From Warburgia ugandensis (lineage: Eukaryota > Streptophyta > Magnoliopsida > Canellales > Canellaceae), in assembly GCA_035236585.1 (NCBI GenBank), contig CP141127.1, positions 47,072,001-47,136,000 on the forward strand: a DNA stretch of 64,000 nt, given 5' to 3'. This document shows positions 12,024-24,261 of the stretch, in pieces. A program made the translations under genes and the position numbers. The notes under the pieces were generated by a model, which made no database searches, was not told the DNA's origin, and saw only the letters and a program-made list of their open reading frames with translations. Each line of letters starts with the position of its first letter. Within the stretch, counting starts at the first letter, position 1.

Positions 12024-12719
12024 TGTGATGACTCGGGTTTTTGTAACACATTTTGTAATACATTTTTCAAAGGCAAGTTACCCTTAATAGTAAAATTTTT
12101 GCAAACCAAGTATAAAAAATTCTTTTCTTTAGAACTTGTTTTGTAAAACCCATGTCATCACCTCATACATAACATAAGTAGAAAATTTTGTACAAGATAA
12201 AATTTCATTAAAGCAATATACTTTTATTAAATTCTAGAATCCATCCAGTGGGTCACAATATAGCCCAGGTATTAGTACAATACTTGTCCAAATTACATAA
12301 TCCAAATTTCAAAGCTCATCATACAAAATAAACTCTCAATATAATACAATGCTCTCAAATAAAAATACATGTCTTCAAGGGATATACCCTGATTGATTAT
12401 TCTTCCAAATCTTCTTAAGTCTTGAGTTCCTAATTCTCCTTCTCTATATCTGAGATATTGTAAATATTCAAACATTTATAATATCTCAGCAAGCTATGCT
12501 TGGTAGGGGATTTAAGAAGCATAATAATTTGATAGTATAATCTTAATACTTCATAATCTCATTATTCATACTCATGGATCAATCTCTTTACTTGGTCATA
12601 TATGAACATCCTTGCCCATACATACTATATATGTCCTATAGATACATATACGATCAAAACCATGAAAAATAATTAATATCTCAAACATCAATACTCACAC
12701 TAAAACACACTTTAGAATT
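12024..12719 (-). repeat. Family-B-like LTR fragment (3' end of LTR)
   Basis: It begins tgtgatgactcgggttttt, the reverse complement of the LTR 3' terminus, and aligns with 52922-53590 and 48677-49037. Shared text includes caatacttgtccaaattac, catgtcttcaaggg and the ctatgcttggtagggga block. It stops at about 12719, where element N's LTR begins. Only about 0.7 of roughly 4.4 kb is present. Confidence 0.8.
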
Positions 12720-13646
12720 TTGGAGTTTTTAATAAAATTTAATTATTTAAAATTCAATTTATTTAACAAAAAAAAAACAGAAATGTTCAAACTTCAAATT
12801 TAGTTTACCAATGAAATTCCAGAAGTCTATTTCCAAAAAGAACAGAAAAAGAACCATTAAAGTCCTAATTAAACTAAAACTAGATGAAATTAAGAAAATC
12901 TAATTCCTAGCTTAATACTGTTCAATTTCTTCACTTTAAGTTTCCAAGAATTTGATCAACCTATATCAATATGTTCAAAATTCTCTGGATTAATGATCTA
13001 ATAGAGGAATTTGTCAGATTCTTCAAATATTGAGAGATCTAATCAAATTAATGAAATAAAGATTCAACGGCTTAGATCTATTTTATGGATTCAAAATGAA
13101 GATCAAGAATAGTAATTACACTAGAATCTATCCTAAGAACATGCCCTAAAATTTAATTGAAATTCAGAATTAAAATAAACAAGAAATTGAAGAGTTTCCA
13201 TTGTTAACCTATAACCGTTAATTAAAGTAACCAGTAGTGAAATACACAAAACATGGATTACTCAGACTAGGAATAAGATAAACTAGGGATAAGGATATCA
13301 AATGTAAATTCACTTATTCCTGTAGGGGCAAAAGTGGAATTTTTTTCTAAAACTTCCCAAAAACTCTTGTAAACTTTAAAATCCACCGGAGAAGATGACT
13401 TTTGGCTCCATCCAACCCTCCTTTAGTTGATCTGCAGAATAAAAGACTAAACTAGAATCATCAAAATCATACATTAATCATCTAATAAGCTCTAATGATC
13501 ATCTAACTGTTGATTTTGAAAATTTAAAGTTTGGATGGTCAATTTGAGCCAAATTAAAAATCAAGCTAAATTTTGCAATTTTGAACGGTTAGATGATCTA
13601 ATTGAATGAAACTAGGGGTCTTTTAGCCAAAATTAAACACTTAACA
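12720..13646 (-). repeat. 3' LTR of N, with a deletion of about 830 bp and truncated end
   Basis: It matches 18089-18777 and 19607-19847 closely. The segment corresponding to 18778-19606 is absent, joined at a gct microhomology near 13405. The terminal 80 bases (equivalent to 18008-18088) are missing at the left. Confidence 0.85.
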
Positions 13647-15668
13647 CACACCCCTACCAGCATTTTGCTAGTCCCAAGCAAAACATGCAGACAACTATTT
13701 TACACAAAACTGTACCAAGTGCCACTTTTGTTGGTACTCACGATTGCATTTAGCACATGTAACAAGCCCTTGAACCACTAGGTTACCCCTAGTGGATGAG
13801 TTAAGCCTCGTGAGGGTTTGCGGTGAATATACCTACAAAATTCAATAAATTCAAGTCCCCTATTTTATCTCAGAGAATCCTCATTCATTAGCAAATTGAC
13901 TAGTTTTTCACAACTTAATGAAGATGATTTGACAATTTTACACACCATACACATATTAAAAACATTTTATTTGAGCTATTTCTTAGAGTGCATGTGTGTG
14001 TACAGCCACATAAATCTTGACTTCTAATTGGATATGCATACATTCCATTGGAAATATGCCTTGACCTCAAATCCTCACAGGTATACACTCAAAAAGAAAA
14101 CTCTCAGATAAGGGGTTTAAACATATTTCTCTCATTATGTGAACGAATCCAACAAGCTGATGGTTCACATAATTCTTTTTAATGCTCATGAGACAAAGAA
14201 AGGTGATCTATTAGAGTGGATGTTAACACCAAGAATATTAGGGGTCTTTTACCTTAATTCTTTCTTTTTATCTCCTCTTTAAGGCTATGTCCACCTAAGA
14301 TCAATAGGTCTTTAACTTAGGATGAAATGTAGGCTTAGGACAGGTTTAGAAAAGAAAGGTATAAAGAATTCAAAGGTTTAAAATTGAGTAGATGTCTTCA
14401 ATGAATATTTGTTAGGACAACTTTTATTTTAGGTTTGTACTTGAAGTAAATTTCTCTTTTCAGACTTTGGTCTTTCTTTTTCTTTTCTTCTTATTTTTTT
14501 GTTTTTGTTTTTTTCTTCTTCTTTGGAAGAAAGACAACTACTTTTTCTCACTTCTTTGACTTTTTCTCCCATTTTTGAATTTTTTCTACTCTACTCATTT
14601 TGACGATGGGTAGTGATTATTTATTTTGGGTTATTCTGAGTTAAGATGAATGGGTTTAAGAAAGAAAAGGCTTAATAACAAGCTTAAAAGGCTAACTAGT
14701 GGTATATTATATTAAGTAAGCTTTATGTCTCTGGGCTGAGCAAGGATGGCCTTTATCATTTCTTAGGTTTCCTAAAGCCTATTAGATTCAATAAATTTCT
14801 AGAATTAAAGTTATTACTCCTATTTATTCTTGATATTTAACCAAACAATGATAACAGAATCACATTAATGTATGTACGTTGAAGAAAGTGTAGAAGTACT
14901 TATAACTCTAAAAAAGAAGATAGTCTCAAACTCTCACTAGGTTATAGGTCTCCACTAATTTTTCTCAAGGTCTCTAAGTCATACCTCTATAATAGTCTTG
15001 ATTATGTGCTATGTGTAAATGGTTTCTGAAAAAAACTTTCATAAAATGCTTCAACACATGCATGAAATGCAAAACTAATCATATGCATTTCCATTAAGAA
15101 GTGAAAACAATATTTACTAACTTTTGAACATCCAGTTCTCATCACAACAAGGGAACTCTTCTTTAAAAACTTTTTTTTTCCTTTTTTTTTCCTTTTTTTT
15201 TTCGAAAAATTCAAAATCTCTGGTGCATCTACACCCCCCAACCTGAATGAAACATTGTCCCCAATGTTAGAAAACATAAGACTCTATATGAAAGTGGAGG
15301 GATGTATACTTTAAACCTTCGGGTTGCCTCCCAATGAGCGCTAAGCTTAACGTCTCCAACTAGACATTACCTAACCTAACTTTCTAAAACTAGAGCTAAC
15401 TGGGTCAACTTTATTTGCCTAATCCCAACCCTAAGATGACATTGTGAGAATTCTCATGCCATTGCAAAATTTTGCGGTAATCTATATAGGGCCTTCACCT
15501 TGAAATTTTAGGTGGTGATATGAATATAATATAGGAGATCACTGCAAATGTAAAAGTAGTGGGACCATAGTGTTGATCCCCCATCTTCAATATTTCACAG
15601 TAGTTAATATAATTACTCCACCTCGAAAATTGAGGTGAGGGTAACACAATGATTGCATGAACTACCTT
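13647..15668 (-). other. 3' untranslated part of N with polypurine tract and GGGAGGCAACC motif
   Basis: In the minus sense the region ends with gggactagcaaaatgctgg and taggggtgtg directly before the 3' LTR, the typical Athila/Tat pre-LTR signature and plus-strand primer. At 15310-15356 the sequence reads gacgttaagcttagcgctc then attgggaggcaacccg, a noncoding landmark often found downstream of Athila-group coding regions. A T-rich tract lies at 15171-15203. Frames of up to 91 codons here look spurious. I see no other structure in about 2 kb. Confidence 0.6.
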
Positions 15669-16844
15669 CTATTTCCTTAGACCAAATGGTGACAAATAGT
15701 ACTTGTCTTGACCAAATTGGGGGATAATAATGACCATTCTATTCAGTTTATCCTTTTCCTCCATGTTCCTATCATTGTTCTGAATAAGGGTAATAACCTG
15801 ACTTGCTTCTTTCAATTTGATATGTACAGGTACGGTAGCAATTGGGCCTATATTATCATTTGATGTTTGTTCAAATAAGGGTGCTAGGTCCCAATTAGGT
15901 ACATCTTTTACATTAAAAGGTGCAATCTGAATTTCATGCTTAGGATGATCTACTCTGGCTCACAATCTAGAAGTGTCCATCAGAGGCACAATATCCAACA
16001 ACTCAGGCATCTCCTCAATAGATGTGTCTTCATCAGAGTCATAGGTGGGACACGCATCTAGAGGATTAGAGTTGGATTTTTCTAAAGTGTTATCCTCCTC
16101 ATCAATGGAAGTCTCTTCATAATCAGAATCAGGACATGACTCAAGTATATCGAAATTGGAGATTTCTAAGGATGGTTGTAGACTTTCTGACTCATAAGGA
16201 TCATAAGAAATTTCCATCCTAGTGTCAAGAATACATGGCTCTTTATTCCCCCTAATTTGTTTCAGTAACTCCTTAAATTCCTCCCTCCCTCGTTTTATTT
16301 CCTCATTGAACTCTTCCATCATTTGTTTTTATTTTGTATTCCTAACAGCCATGTCTTGTTCTATTATTTCACACCTATGCTGCATATTTTCTTCAAATAA
16401 TGGTTCTTCCCGCAGAGGAAATGACTCATAAGGTTGGTAGTGTTGTGGCATTGGGGTACTAAAAAAAGGCTGAGCAAGCTAAACACATGATGGTTGACCT
16501 TGATATTCTGAATAATCATGGTAGTACTGACCAGGGTGAGACCATTGTGGTTCTTCCTGATATTGGTAATCCTAAGACCATGGTTGTTCATGATGCCTAG
16601 CCCATCCATTAGAATCTTGATAATTTGGCTCAGAATGAAAATTGCTAAGGTATGTGAATGCATTAGGTGCATCCACTTGCTCCTGAGAGTATTGATTGTA
16701 TGTAGAGCTTGATGGGGGCTAGGAAAGCATGGAATATGAATGCTCAAAATAGGTATAGTCATTATGGTATTGAGGTTGTGGCACAACTTGCCTAGAAGCT
16801 ATTAGCCTAAGCAATTGACTTTCCATAAGATCTAACCAATCCAT
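15669..16844 (-). pseudogene. Unfamiliar ~391-codon ORF of non-autonomous element N
   Basis: Starting at the ATG at 16844, one minus frame runs coherently to a stop at 15669-15671 with five internal stops (three TAG, one TAA, one TGA) and no evident frameshift. The N-terminal third begins MDWLDLMESQLLRLIASRQV and then becomes rich in Gln, Tyr, Pro and His. The middle has MMEEFNEEIKRGREEFKELL (likely helical or coiled coil), followed by a strongly acidic Asp/Glu/Ser stretch. The last 100 codons contain DVPNWDLAPLFEQ, KEASQVITLIQNND and MVIIIPQFGQDKYYLSPFG. I do not recognise the family. The position fits a gag-like or element-specific protein, but no zinc knuckle or pol motif is visible. The single long frame argues for past coding function. 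Confidence 0.6.
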
Positions 16845-17981
16845 CTATGCATATATTTTTCTTCTTCTTCTTTTTTTCTTAAGATGAAAACTAACCTACA
16901 TGATGCAACCTAACTTCATAGAAAGATGCATAATAAAGGACACAATATAATCCTTAAGGCTAATAAGCAGCATATTGATTTTCTTGAATTTTTCTGGGGA
17001 CAATGCTTTTAATTAGCCTAATCTAGCTCTCCTCCTCTCCTTTAGACTTGATTATTGCTTACCACTTAGGTTCTTCGCAAGGTGCTTAATACGACCCTCA
17101 TGTAAGGAGGCGTTTAGATCTCACAAACATCAACAAGAGGTGAGGGAGGAGCGAGGCTCTATTAGACAACCCTCAATAACCACAGTGCTGAAATGCCAAT
17201 AGAATGGCAATAAATCGAGTCTACATAAGACGGTCCTACGAGCATGTGATGGCCCTATAGGTCTCTTTTGATTGATTTTAATTTGACTTGGAGGTTAGGG
17301 TAGTGCACTTGAGGTGATTATCTTAGGTGGGCCAATGAGTGGTGATGAAATCCACCCTTGATCTTATGGGGGTAGGGTGCCCTTACTAATGAATTCCACA
17401 CTCCATGGCAGGTTGATCAGCATATGTATCACCTTAAAGCATTAATTGTGTCCTAAAATGTACTAAAAAGCAATAAACTAATGCAAAAACCTAAAAATGC
17501 AAAAATTATAAGAGGATGTTTTCTATATGATTTATACTACCAAACAACGCAAATTTATTCTAAATGCAAACCCTAATCTAGGAATTTAAATGAGTGAGAA
17601 AACTTATAGTGGGTTTTCTGATGAAGATCAAGTGTGGGCCACCTTATCCCACACTTGCCTTGTATTATTACAACCCTTTAAAATGAAAATAGAAATTAAA
17701 ATTTACAAGGATCCTTACTACAAGCTTCACTCAAAAGGAAAAAAAATCCTAATCTAGGAAAGCAGGAAAATTTCCATGTTGATGAAGATTTTCTTACCAA
17801 TTTTCTCTACGTTCTTGTTGCCTTGAAAAAGAAAATTTAGAAATAAGTACCAATTTCAAGAAATTAGGTGGTTATGCACTAAAAAAAATTGAAAAATGCA
17901 CCTAAAATTACCTAAAATGCAATTCCTAATATTTTATATTTTTTTGGATTTTTTAATTAAATTTTATAAAACTCCTTTGCA
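16845..17981 (-). other. 5' leader of N, including a block shared with family-B LTRs
   Basis: This lies between the primer site and the ORF start. It aligns with the leaders of Athila F (26402-27424) and G (30625-31530), for example ggtgatgaaatccacccttg at about 17340. About 17030-17290 carries an extra segment missing from F's leader and strikingly similar to parts of the family-B LTRs (about 38030-38310 and 57640-57900). No coding potential is visible. Confidence 0.65.
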
Positions 17982-18002
17982 AGTCCCTAGCAACGGTGCT
18001 AA
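17982..18002 (-). other. Primer binding site of N (Athila type)
   Basis: In the minus sense it reads tagcaccgttgctagggac, a decayed form of TGGCGCCGTTGCCGGGGA, the Athila-type primer site. It sits six bases inside the LTR end. Confidence 0.75.
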
Positions 18003-18007
18003 AAACT

Positions 18008-19847
18008 TGTTGATGTTTTCCGTAAGTGCACAGGCTATTGTAATATAGCTATGCAATTACGGGTAGATTTCACAGAGACTCTCTCTAGAATTTTGGAGTT
18101 TTTAATAAAATTTAAAATTCAATTTATTTAACAAAAAAAAATAATAGAAATGTTCAAACTTTAGATTTAGTTTACCAATGAAATTCTAGAAGTCTATTTC
18201 CAAAAAGAACAGAGAAAGAACCATTAAAGTCCTAATTAAACTAAAATTAGAAGAAATTAAGAAAATCTAATTCCTAGATTAATACTGTTCAATTTCTTCA
18301 CTTTGGGTTTTCAAGAATTTGATCAACCTATATCAATATGTTCAAAATTCTCTGGATTAATGATCTGACAGGGGAATTTGTCAGATTCTTCAAATATTGA
18401 GAGATCTAATCAAATTAATGAAATTAAGATTCAACGGCTTATATCTGTTTTACGGATTCAAAATGAAGATCAAGAATATTAATTACACTAGAATCTATCC
18501 TAAGAACATGTCAAAATTTTAATTGAAATTTAGAATTAAAATAAACAAGAAATCGAAGAGTTTCCATTGTTAAACCAGAACCGTTAATTAAAGTAACCAG
18601 TAATGAAATACACTGAACATGGACTAGTCAGACCAAGAATAAGATAAACCGTGGATAAGGACATCAAATGTAAATTCACTTATTCCTGTAGGGGCAAAAG
18701 TGGAATTTTTTTACTTCTGAAACTTCCCAAAAACTCCTGTAAACTCCTAAATCCACCGGAGAAGATGACTTTTGGCTGGAGATGTGCGGATGCCTGTGCT
18801 GGGCCGATGAGGCTCTGGGCATTGCCTAATTCTGGACCATCTCTACCTGGTTTGGTCTAGCTAGTGGAGAGCTCTTCCGGGTAAAAAATGACGCCCTTTT
18901 TGTGTGTCGTCTGGAATAGAGCCAGGCTTGTGTCTGGCTGTGCAATACTGAGTGGAGAACAGATGAGGCAAATCTGGTTCTGGAGGGCTGGGTAGTGCGA
19001 TAAGTGAGAAGAGAAGTTGAGCTCAGAAAAGAAAACAGAGAAAATGGAGCAGTGGAAATGTGGAGGAGTTGAGCATTAAAGGAAAGACTAGAAGGGTTTG
19101 GTGCATGGGATGTAAGCGGAGGAATGGAAGGTGGGTTCTGGGGTGTGAATGTGGACTGTAGAGGGTAAAGAGGAAAAGAAGAAAAGGGTGATGTGGCAGT
19201 GGGATGGCTGGATTGTGCGTGGATGCTAGGTAGAGACATGGAATAAAGAAGGTAGATGGGCAGTAACAATGAAAGTAGAGTAGTGAAAGGGTAATGGAGA
19301 GAAGGAAGGTTTGGGCAAGATGATGGAAACATGAGACAAAATAAATAGAAGATGAACAAAGGAGTAAGAAAGCAAGAACGCAAAGTGATGAATAAGGAAA
19401 GCAAAGATAAAACCCAAAAACTCCAAACACCTAAAAGGACTCACCTCCCTACTCAGACGGCTCTCCTCTTTATAGCCTTTTCACTCCCTTGTTTTTCTCC
19501 AACAACTCTTCTTATCTCCATCTAAAACTCTTCTTCCTTTTCTATTTCAATTAGGACTCTTCCTCTTGATCTCTACTTGATCTACACCATTGAAATCAGA
19601 TCTGCTCCATCCAACCCTCCTTTAGTTGATCTGTAGAATAAAAGACTAAATTAGAATCATCAAAACCGTACATTAATCATCTAATAAGCTCTAATGATCA
19701 TCTGACCGTTGATTTTGAAAATTTAAAGTTTGGATGGTCAATTTGAGCCAAATTAAAAATCAAGCTAAATTTTGCAATTTTGAATAGTTAGATGATCTAA
19801 TTGAATGCTAAACTAGGTGTCTTTTAGCCAAAATTAAACACTTAACA
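18008..19847 (-). repeat. 5' LTR of N (1.84 kb)
   Basis: Minus-sense TGTTAAGTG... at 19847 to ...CATCAACA at 18008. It contains a CT-rich (minus sense) central segment (about 18900-19440), which produces spurious Ser/Leu/Phe-rich frames. It is more complete than the 3' LTR, which lacks 18778-19606. Confidence 0.85.
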
Positions 19848-22800
19848 TTCTCCTATCTATCTTTATCTGAGATATTGTAAACATAGAACATTTACAATAT
19901 CTTAGCAAGCTATACTTGGTAGGGGAGATTAAGAAGCATGCTGAATCTTAATATACATTAATTATTCCATAGTAATTAGAATATTCATTTTCATAGCAAT
20001 TATATTGAATTGGATTTATTATATGTTTCATATTTCAATAACCCATTTATAAACCAAATATCTACATGTTTCATAATCATTAACAATCTATTGATAAATC
20101 AATTATTAACATGTTTTATAATTATCAATATCTACATGTTTCATAATTATAAGTAATTCATTGATTTATCAAAGATTTTTAATTATTATTTGTTATCTAA
20201 ATAAATTAATCTAATTTCATGAACCATACTCTGCATAATAGTTCTACCCATTCATATACCCATATGAGACTTACATGAAACTGCACCATTAATCATATAC
20301 ATATAGCATATGAACACATATATGGAAATTGTTAAAAGACATACAAAATTATGAATATAATCAATAAGTCTCCTAATCTACATTCCAAGACTATACTGGG
20401 TTTCAAAATCATACCCCTCATCATGTGGGGTTCATAATCATCCTGTCTCTACTGGTATATCAATGTAATCCTCATGCCCCTCACTATACGGGGTCCACAA
20501 TCCTCAAGCCACCGCTAGGAAAACAATATAAGGCATATCATTATGCCATATCATATAAAGCATCTCATAATGCCATCATATAAGCACCATAGTGCATCAA
20601 ACATAAGGACTACTATGCATGCAGTCAGAATCCTTACAGCGCACCCGGATAACTGTTCAATAATCCACCTATACCATCCTTGGTGGAAATCACAATATCT
20701 ATCTCCGTATGGGAGGACAATGGCTGTCATAGTGGTAACCTTCCCATAATTGCCCCACCTGACTTTTAGCAACACATAGTGCTTAGTATCCATAACATAA
20801 TAAATTTCAGAGAGTGTGGGGCAAAACCCTCATAACTCTCCAAGCATAGTAATCCCAGGCTTAACACCTGTCTAAAACAAAGCTCTCAGGCCTTCATGCC
20901 CGAATGTAAAATAATCATAATAGCAGACAATTTACTTATTCATATATTTCATAACAAGAATAACAACCTCACTTATTCGGTGATAATCCACTAAGGATGC
21001 ATCCTATAAACCTAGACTTGTACATCACCAATACTAAAATGATACCCATGTACCATAAACATAATTTCACAATTCACATACATGATGTACAAGTCATAAG
21101 CATCAATTATAACATGCAATTCTTTCAATTAACATTATTTTCATCATTTCAATTTAAAGCATGTCAAATATCAATCATCCCATTTTAGTTTCATAACATC
21201 CATAATTAGAAATAAGATCATGTTCAGAACATGCATCTTATTATTTAGACATGTTGTCCTAAATTTCCACCTACCTCGTGTGACGCGTTCATCGGATTCC
21301 ACTAGCTTTAATTGCTCTCCTTTCCATGATTGACCACTCACTTCAACCTTATTCAGTTAATTAAATTAAGTTAGAATGCACACAACTGCTACCACAACAA
21401 AAAGAACAAAACATGTTTTAGGATAAGAAACTTGCTTATCCCCTCTATTGTAAGCCTTATTGCAATACAAAGGGCTTTTATGCTGACAATTGTTAGTGAA
21501 CCCATTCAAAGAGCCGATGTCCAAGTAAACTAATATGTGTTTGACCATAACAAGGTTTGAAGTGTAGAACCCATGCCAAGACCATTGACCATGAAGCTAC
21601 TGCATAAAACATAAATTCAAGTTGAGTAGCCAGAGTCCAAGTCAATTTATCCTTCCTCCAATTCCCTTTCTTCTTTGTCTTCACTTCACTTTCTTCAATC
21701 CCATACTCACTATCCTTAATTAAGACAAGAAAAATCTCCTTCTTATTCTCATTCCTATTCTTTCTAATACATTTGTAGTTGTAACTAATCTCTTGGATAT
21801 TTTGACGAATCCAAAATCCCTTCTGCCTCAACTTGATGAGCAGTAGTCACAGAAGTAACTATGTCCCTTAACTTTCTATCAAGACTAGATTGGTGAAACA
21901 CAAGCTAGCGAAGTGAAACATTGCAATTTCTAACCAAGGAAAGTAGAGTCTGAGAGTTACTCAAGGCAAAATCCCTGGTAAGAGCACTATTGGATGCAAC
22001 TAAGCCTAATTTTAGTAGGAGATCTTCAACCTTGCTGCAGTGGAGCTAACTGAGTTCATGAATTAATGCTGGAGAAAGGCAAGATGACAATGATGATTTT
22101 GCTGCTTTATGTGCATACCATGACAATGACAAATCATCTGTAAAATGCATAAACATGGGAGCCACCCATCAATCTTTGAAAAATTATTCAACAATCTCTC
22201 ACACCACAAATAATGATGAACTTTATTATGTAAATCATCATCACTCAGGTAACAAATAATAGCATCCAAAACTTCTTTCAGGAATGGAAATTTTTACAAA
22301 AAGATTCCTAGGTTTCTGAACCAAAATCATAGCAAGAACTCAACTAGAAGAATGAAATTGACTAGTTGACCCAAATATGGAGGAGTTCGAGTGACACAAT
22401 GAGCATAAATAGTAAAAAAGATCTCAAGAACTTAGAAACCCACCATTCAAATCATATAAACATGGATCTGAAGGAGTTTAGAGATAGTCCAAAGCTCAAA
22501 TACCTACAATTTTGGCCATAGTGGGCTTTGATCTCGCGTCTTTGCATGGGAAACTAATTTCCCCTAATTCTAACTAAAAAATCTAGTTTAACTTTGTAGA
22601 GCTAAAGGGAAATGGCTATAGATCCATTTCACATGGATAGAACCAAAGGGGTTTTGTCCCCATCTTTATGCAAAACAAAATGGATGTCTTGGATCAAAGA
22701 TCCGAGTAGTCCACCTCGCCGGTGACACCATTCTTTTTGGTGATAAGAAGCCCTAATACCTCTGTCTCTAGCATGCAGGTTGCCTTTTCCCCTTTCTTTC

Positions 22801-23469
22801 CTCTCCTCCTTCCTCTTCTTCTCCCCTCCTTCTCCTTCTCCTTCTTCTTTTCTTGTTTCCCATTGGGTTCCATAGCTTTGTTGGGTTTTGGCATATGTTT
22901 CTGTTTCACATAAGGGGCGGGGGGGGGGGGTGCCATTATCAAAATGGCCCCCTCCTTTTACCTATCTTATTTCCTTTCTTTTTTCTATTATTTGCTTATG
23001 CTAATGATGCTTTCCAAACTTCATGATTTCAATCAAAAGCATGCTGACCACAAATTATGAAATTTCAACATCTCTTGATTGTCTGAGTCAGATTTCTGCA
23101 AGTGGGGCCTACTAGTAAAATTACCAAAATACCCTTTTGTAAGAAAATTACCATCTATTCATCTAATCTCCGATTATAGCAAACTTAGTGTTGTTGGATT
23201 CATATCGACAAGTAGAATCCAGATTTAGTAATTTAAATTCCCAAATTCTAAGTTTTTTACTTTTATTTACCAAAATAGCCCTGACTTTGAAGTCCCATAA
23301 CTTCCTCATCTTGACTCCACTTTTATCATTCTTGGGGTCGTTGGATTTCATTTTCTGAGTAGAATCTAACTATTTATGTTTTAGTTCCTGATTCTAGATC
23401 CATAAAAACTTATCCTTCTAGAAAACTCATACCTCTATCATCCAATAGTAGAATTTTGGGGTTGTTACA
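19848..23469 (-). repeat. Long chromovirus LTR E (3' end missing)
   Basis: The minus-sense start TGTAACAACCCC is at 23469, inside the RT of Athila F. The left part (19848-21240) aligns with family-B LTRs: ctatacttggtagggga, taccatccttggtgg and the tcccataattgccccacc block. The first kilobase in sense orientation has the usual GA-rich tract (22790-22850 on plus is CT-rich) and ends in a G12 homopolymer region near 22919. The LTR terminus is not present at 19848, where element N abuts. The 21340-22450 interior does not match the other copies. Confidence 0.75.
21340..22450 (-). other. Segment of LTR E without counterpart in related LTRs
   Basis: This 1.1-kb stretch has a more even base composition than its surroundings and contains three adjacent minus-strand open stretches (22269-22063, a weak one at about 22060-21870, and 21831-21493). 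Translations include KVEDLLLKLGLVASNSAL, QTLLSLVRNCNVSL, HQSSLDRKLRDIVTSV and TTAHQVEAEG, which read like ordinary protein rather than AT-rich noise. I do not recognise the protein. It could be a fragment of a captured host gene or simply lineage-specific LTR sequence. Confidence 0.3.
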
Positions 23470-24261
23470 ATAGGGATCTGGTTGTAACTAGAATATCCAT
23501 CTAGAAAGTAGTAATAGCTATATCCGGCCAACCTCTTGAGCATTTGGTCAATGAAGGGTAGAGGAAAATGATCTTTCCTCATGGCTACGTTCAACTTTTG
23601 ATAGTCAATACAAACTCTCCACCCAATGGTTATACGGGTGGATACTAACTCGTTATCCTCATTTTTTACTACCATGACCTCAGATTTCTTAGGTACAACC
23701 TAAACAGGGCTAACTAAGTACTATCAGAGATAGGGTATATAACTCAACATCTAAAAGCTTTAGGACTTCATCTCTAACCACATCCTTCATGTGGGGGTTC
23801 AGTCATCTTTGGGTTTCCCTAGAAGGTTTTGCATTTTCTTCAATATGTATCTTATGCATGCATAAGGCTAGACTAATCCCTTTTATGTATGTTATTGTCC
23901 ACCCTAGAGCAGTTTTATGTTCCTTAAGAAGATCTAAAAGATTACCCTCGTATTCTTTATCTAAGTCTGATGTTATTATTGCAGGTAAGGTTTCATCTAG
24001 GCCTAGGTATGAATATTTCAAGTTGTTAGGCAAGGGTTTTAGGTCTAAAGATGGTGGATGCTCTATTGAGGGTATGGGGACATATTTAGATAGTGGGAGT
24101 GGTTCCACACAAGGACCCCACTCGGAGGTAGCCATGATTGGTGTAACATTTAAAAGATTGTTTACCTCCTCAATAGACTTGTCTATATCAAATTCTTTAT
24201 TAAAGTGCATGAGACAAGCCTCTAGTTGGTTTAGAAATAGACAATAGTGAATGAATCTCAT
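23470..24261 (-). pseudogene. Athila F reverse transcriptase N-terminal part
   Basis: Minus-sense translation gives LKPLPNNLKYSYLGLDETLP, DLLKEHKTALGWTI and KGISLALCMHKIHIEENAKP (24260-23810). Then come VVKNEDNEL, ITIGWRVCIDYQKLN and DHFPLPFIDQMLKRLAGYSY (about 23690-23520), ending YSSYNQIP at 23475. These are the hallmark Athila/Tat RT sequences (GWRVCIDYRKLN, HFPLPFIDQMLERLAG). The catalytic YVDD and everything after it are absent because LTR E interrupts at 23469 and the continuation is not found to the left. A break in frame lies near 23700-23800. Confidence 0.9.

Larger units (their letters stand above)
12720..19847 (-). mobile_element. Non-autonomous Athila-like LTR retrotransposon N
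   Basis: Its LTRs are the blocks 18008-19847 (5', right) and 12720-13646 (3', left), both matching TGTTAAGTGTTTAATTTTGGC at their starts. A primer site close to Athila's flanks the 5' LTR. The 3' LTR is preceded by the Athila/Tat signature (minus sense) gggactagcaaaatgctgg followed by a purine run. The internal 4.36 kb has no protease, RT, RNase H or integrase; it carries one long, broken, unfamiliar reading frame (15669-16844). The element must have depended on another Athila for enzymes. The right flank is ttctc, a possible target duplication; the left LTR has lost its last 80 bases and the flank, so this cannot be confirmed. Confidence 0.8.

Noticed and set aside
16364-16786. 140-codon minus frame with His/Ile-rich sequence
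   Set aside because: Shadow of the longer interrupted frame (15669-16844), which has better amino acid character and continues across the region.
18826-19444. Up to 192-codon Ser/Leu/Phe-rich frames in three overlapping phases
   Set aside because: Low-complexity CT-rich DNA inside N's LTR; several frames are open at once, a sign of composition rather than coding.
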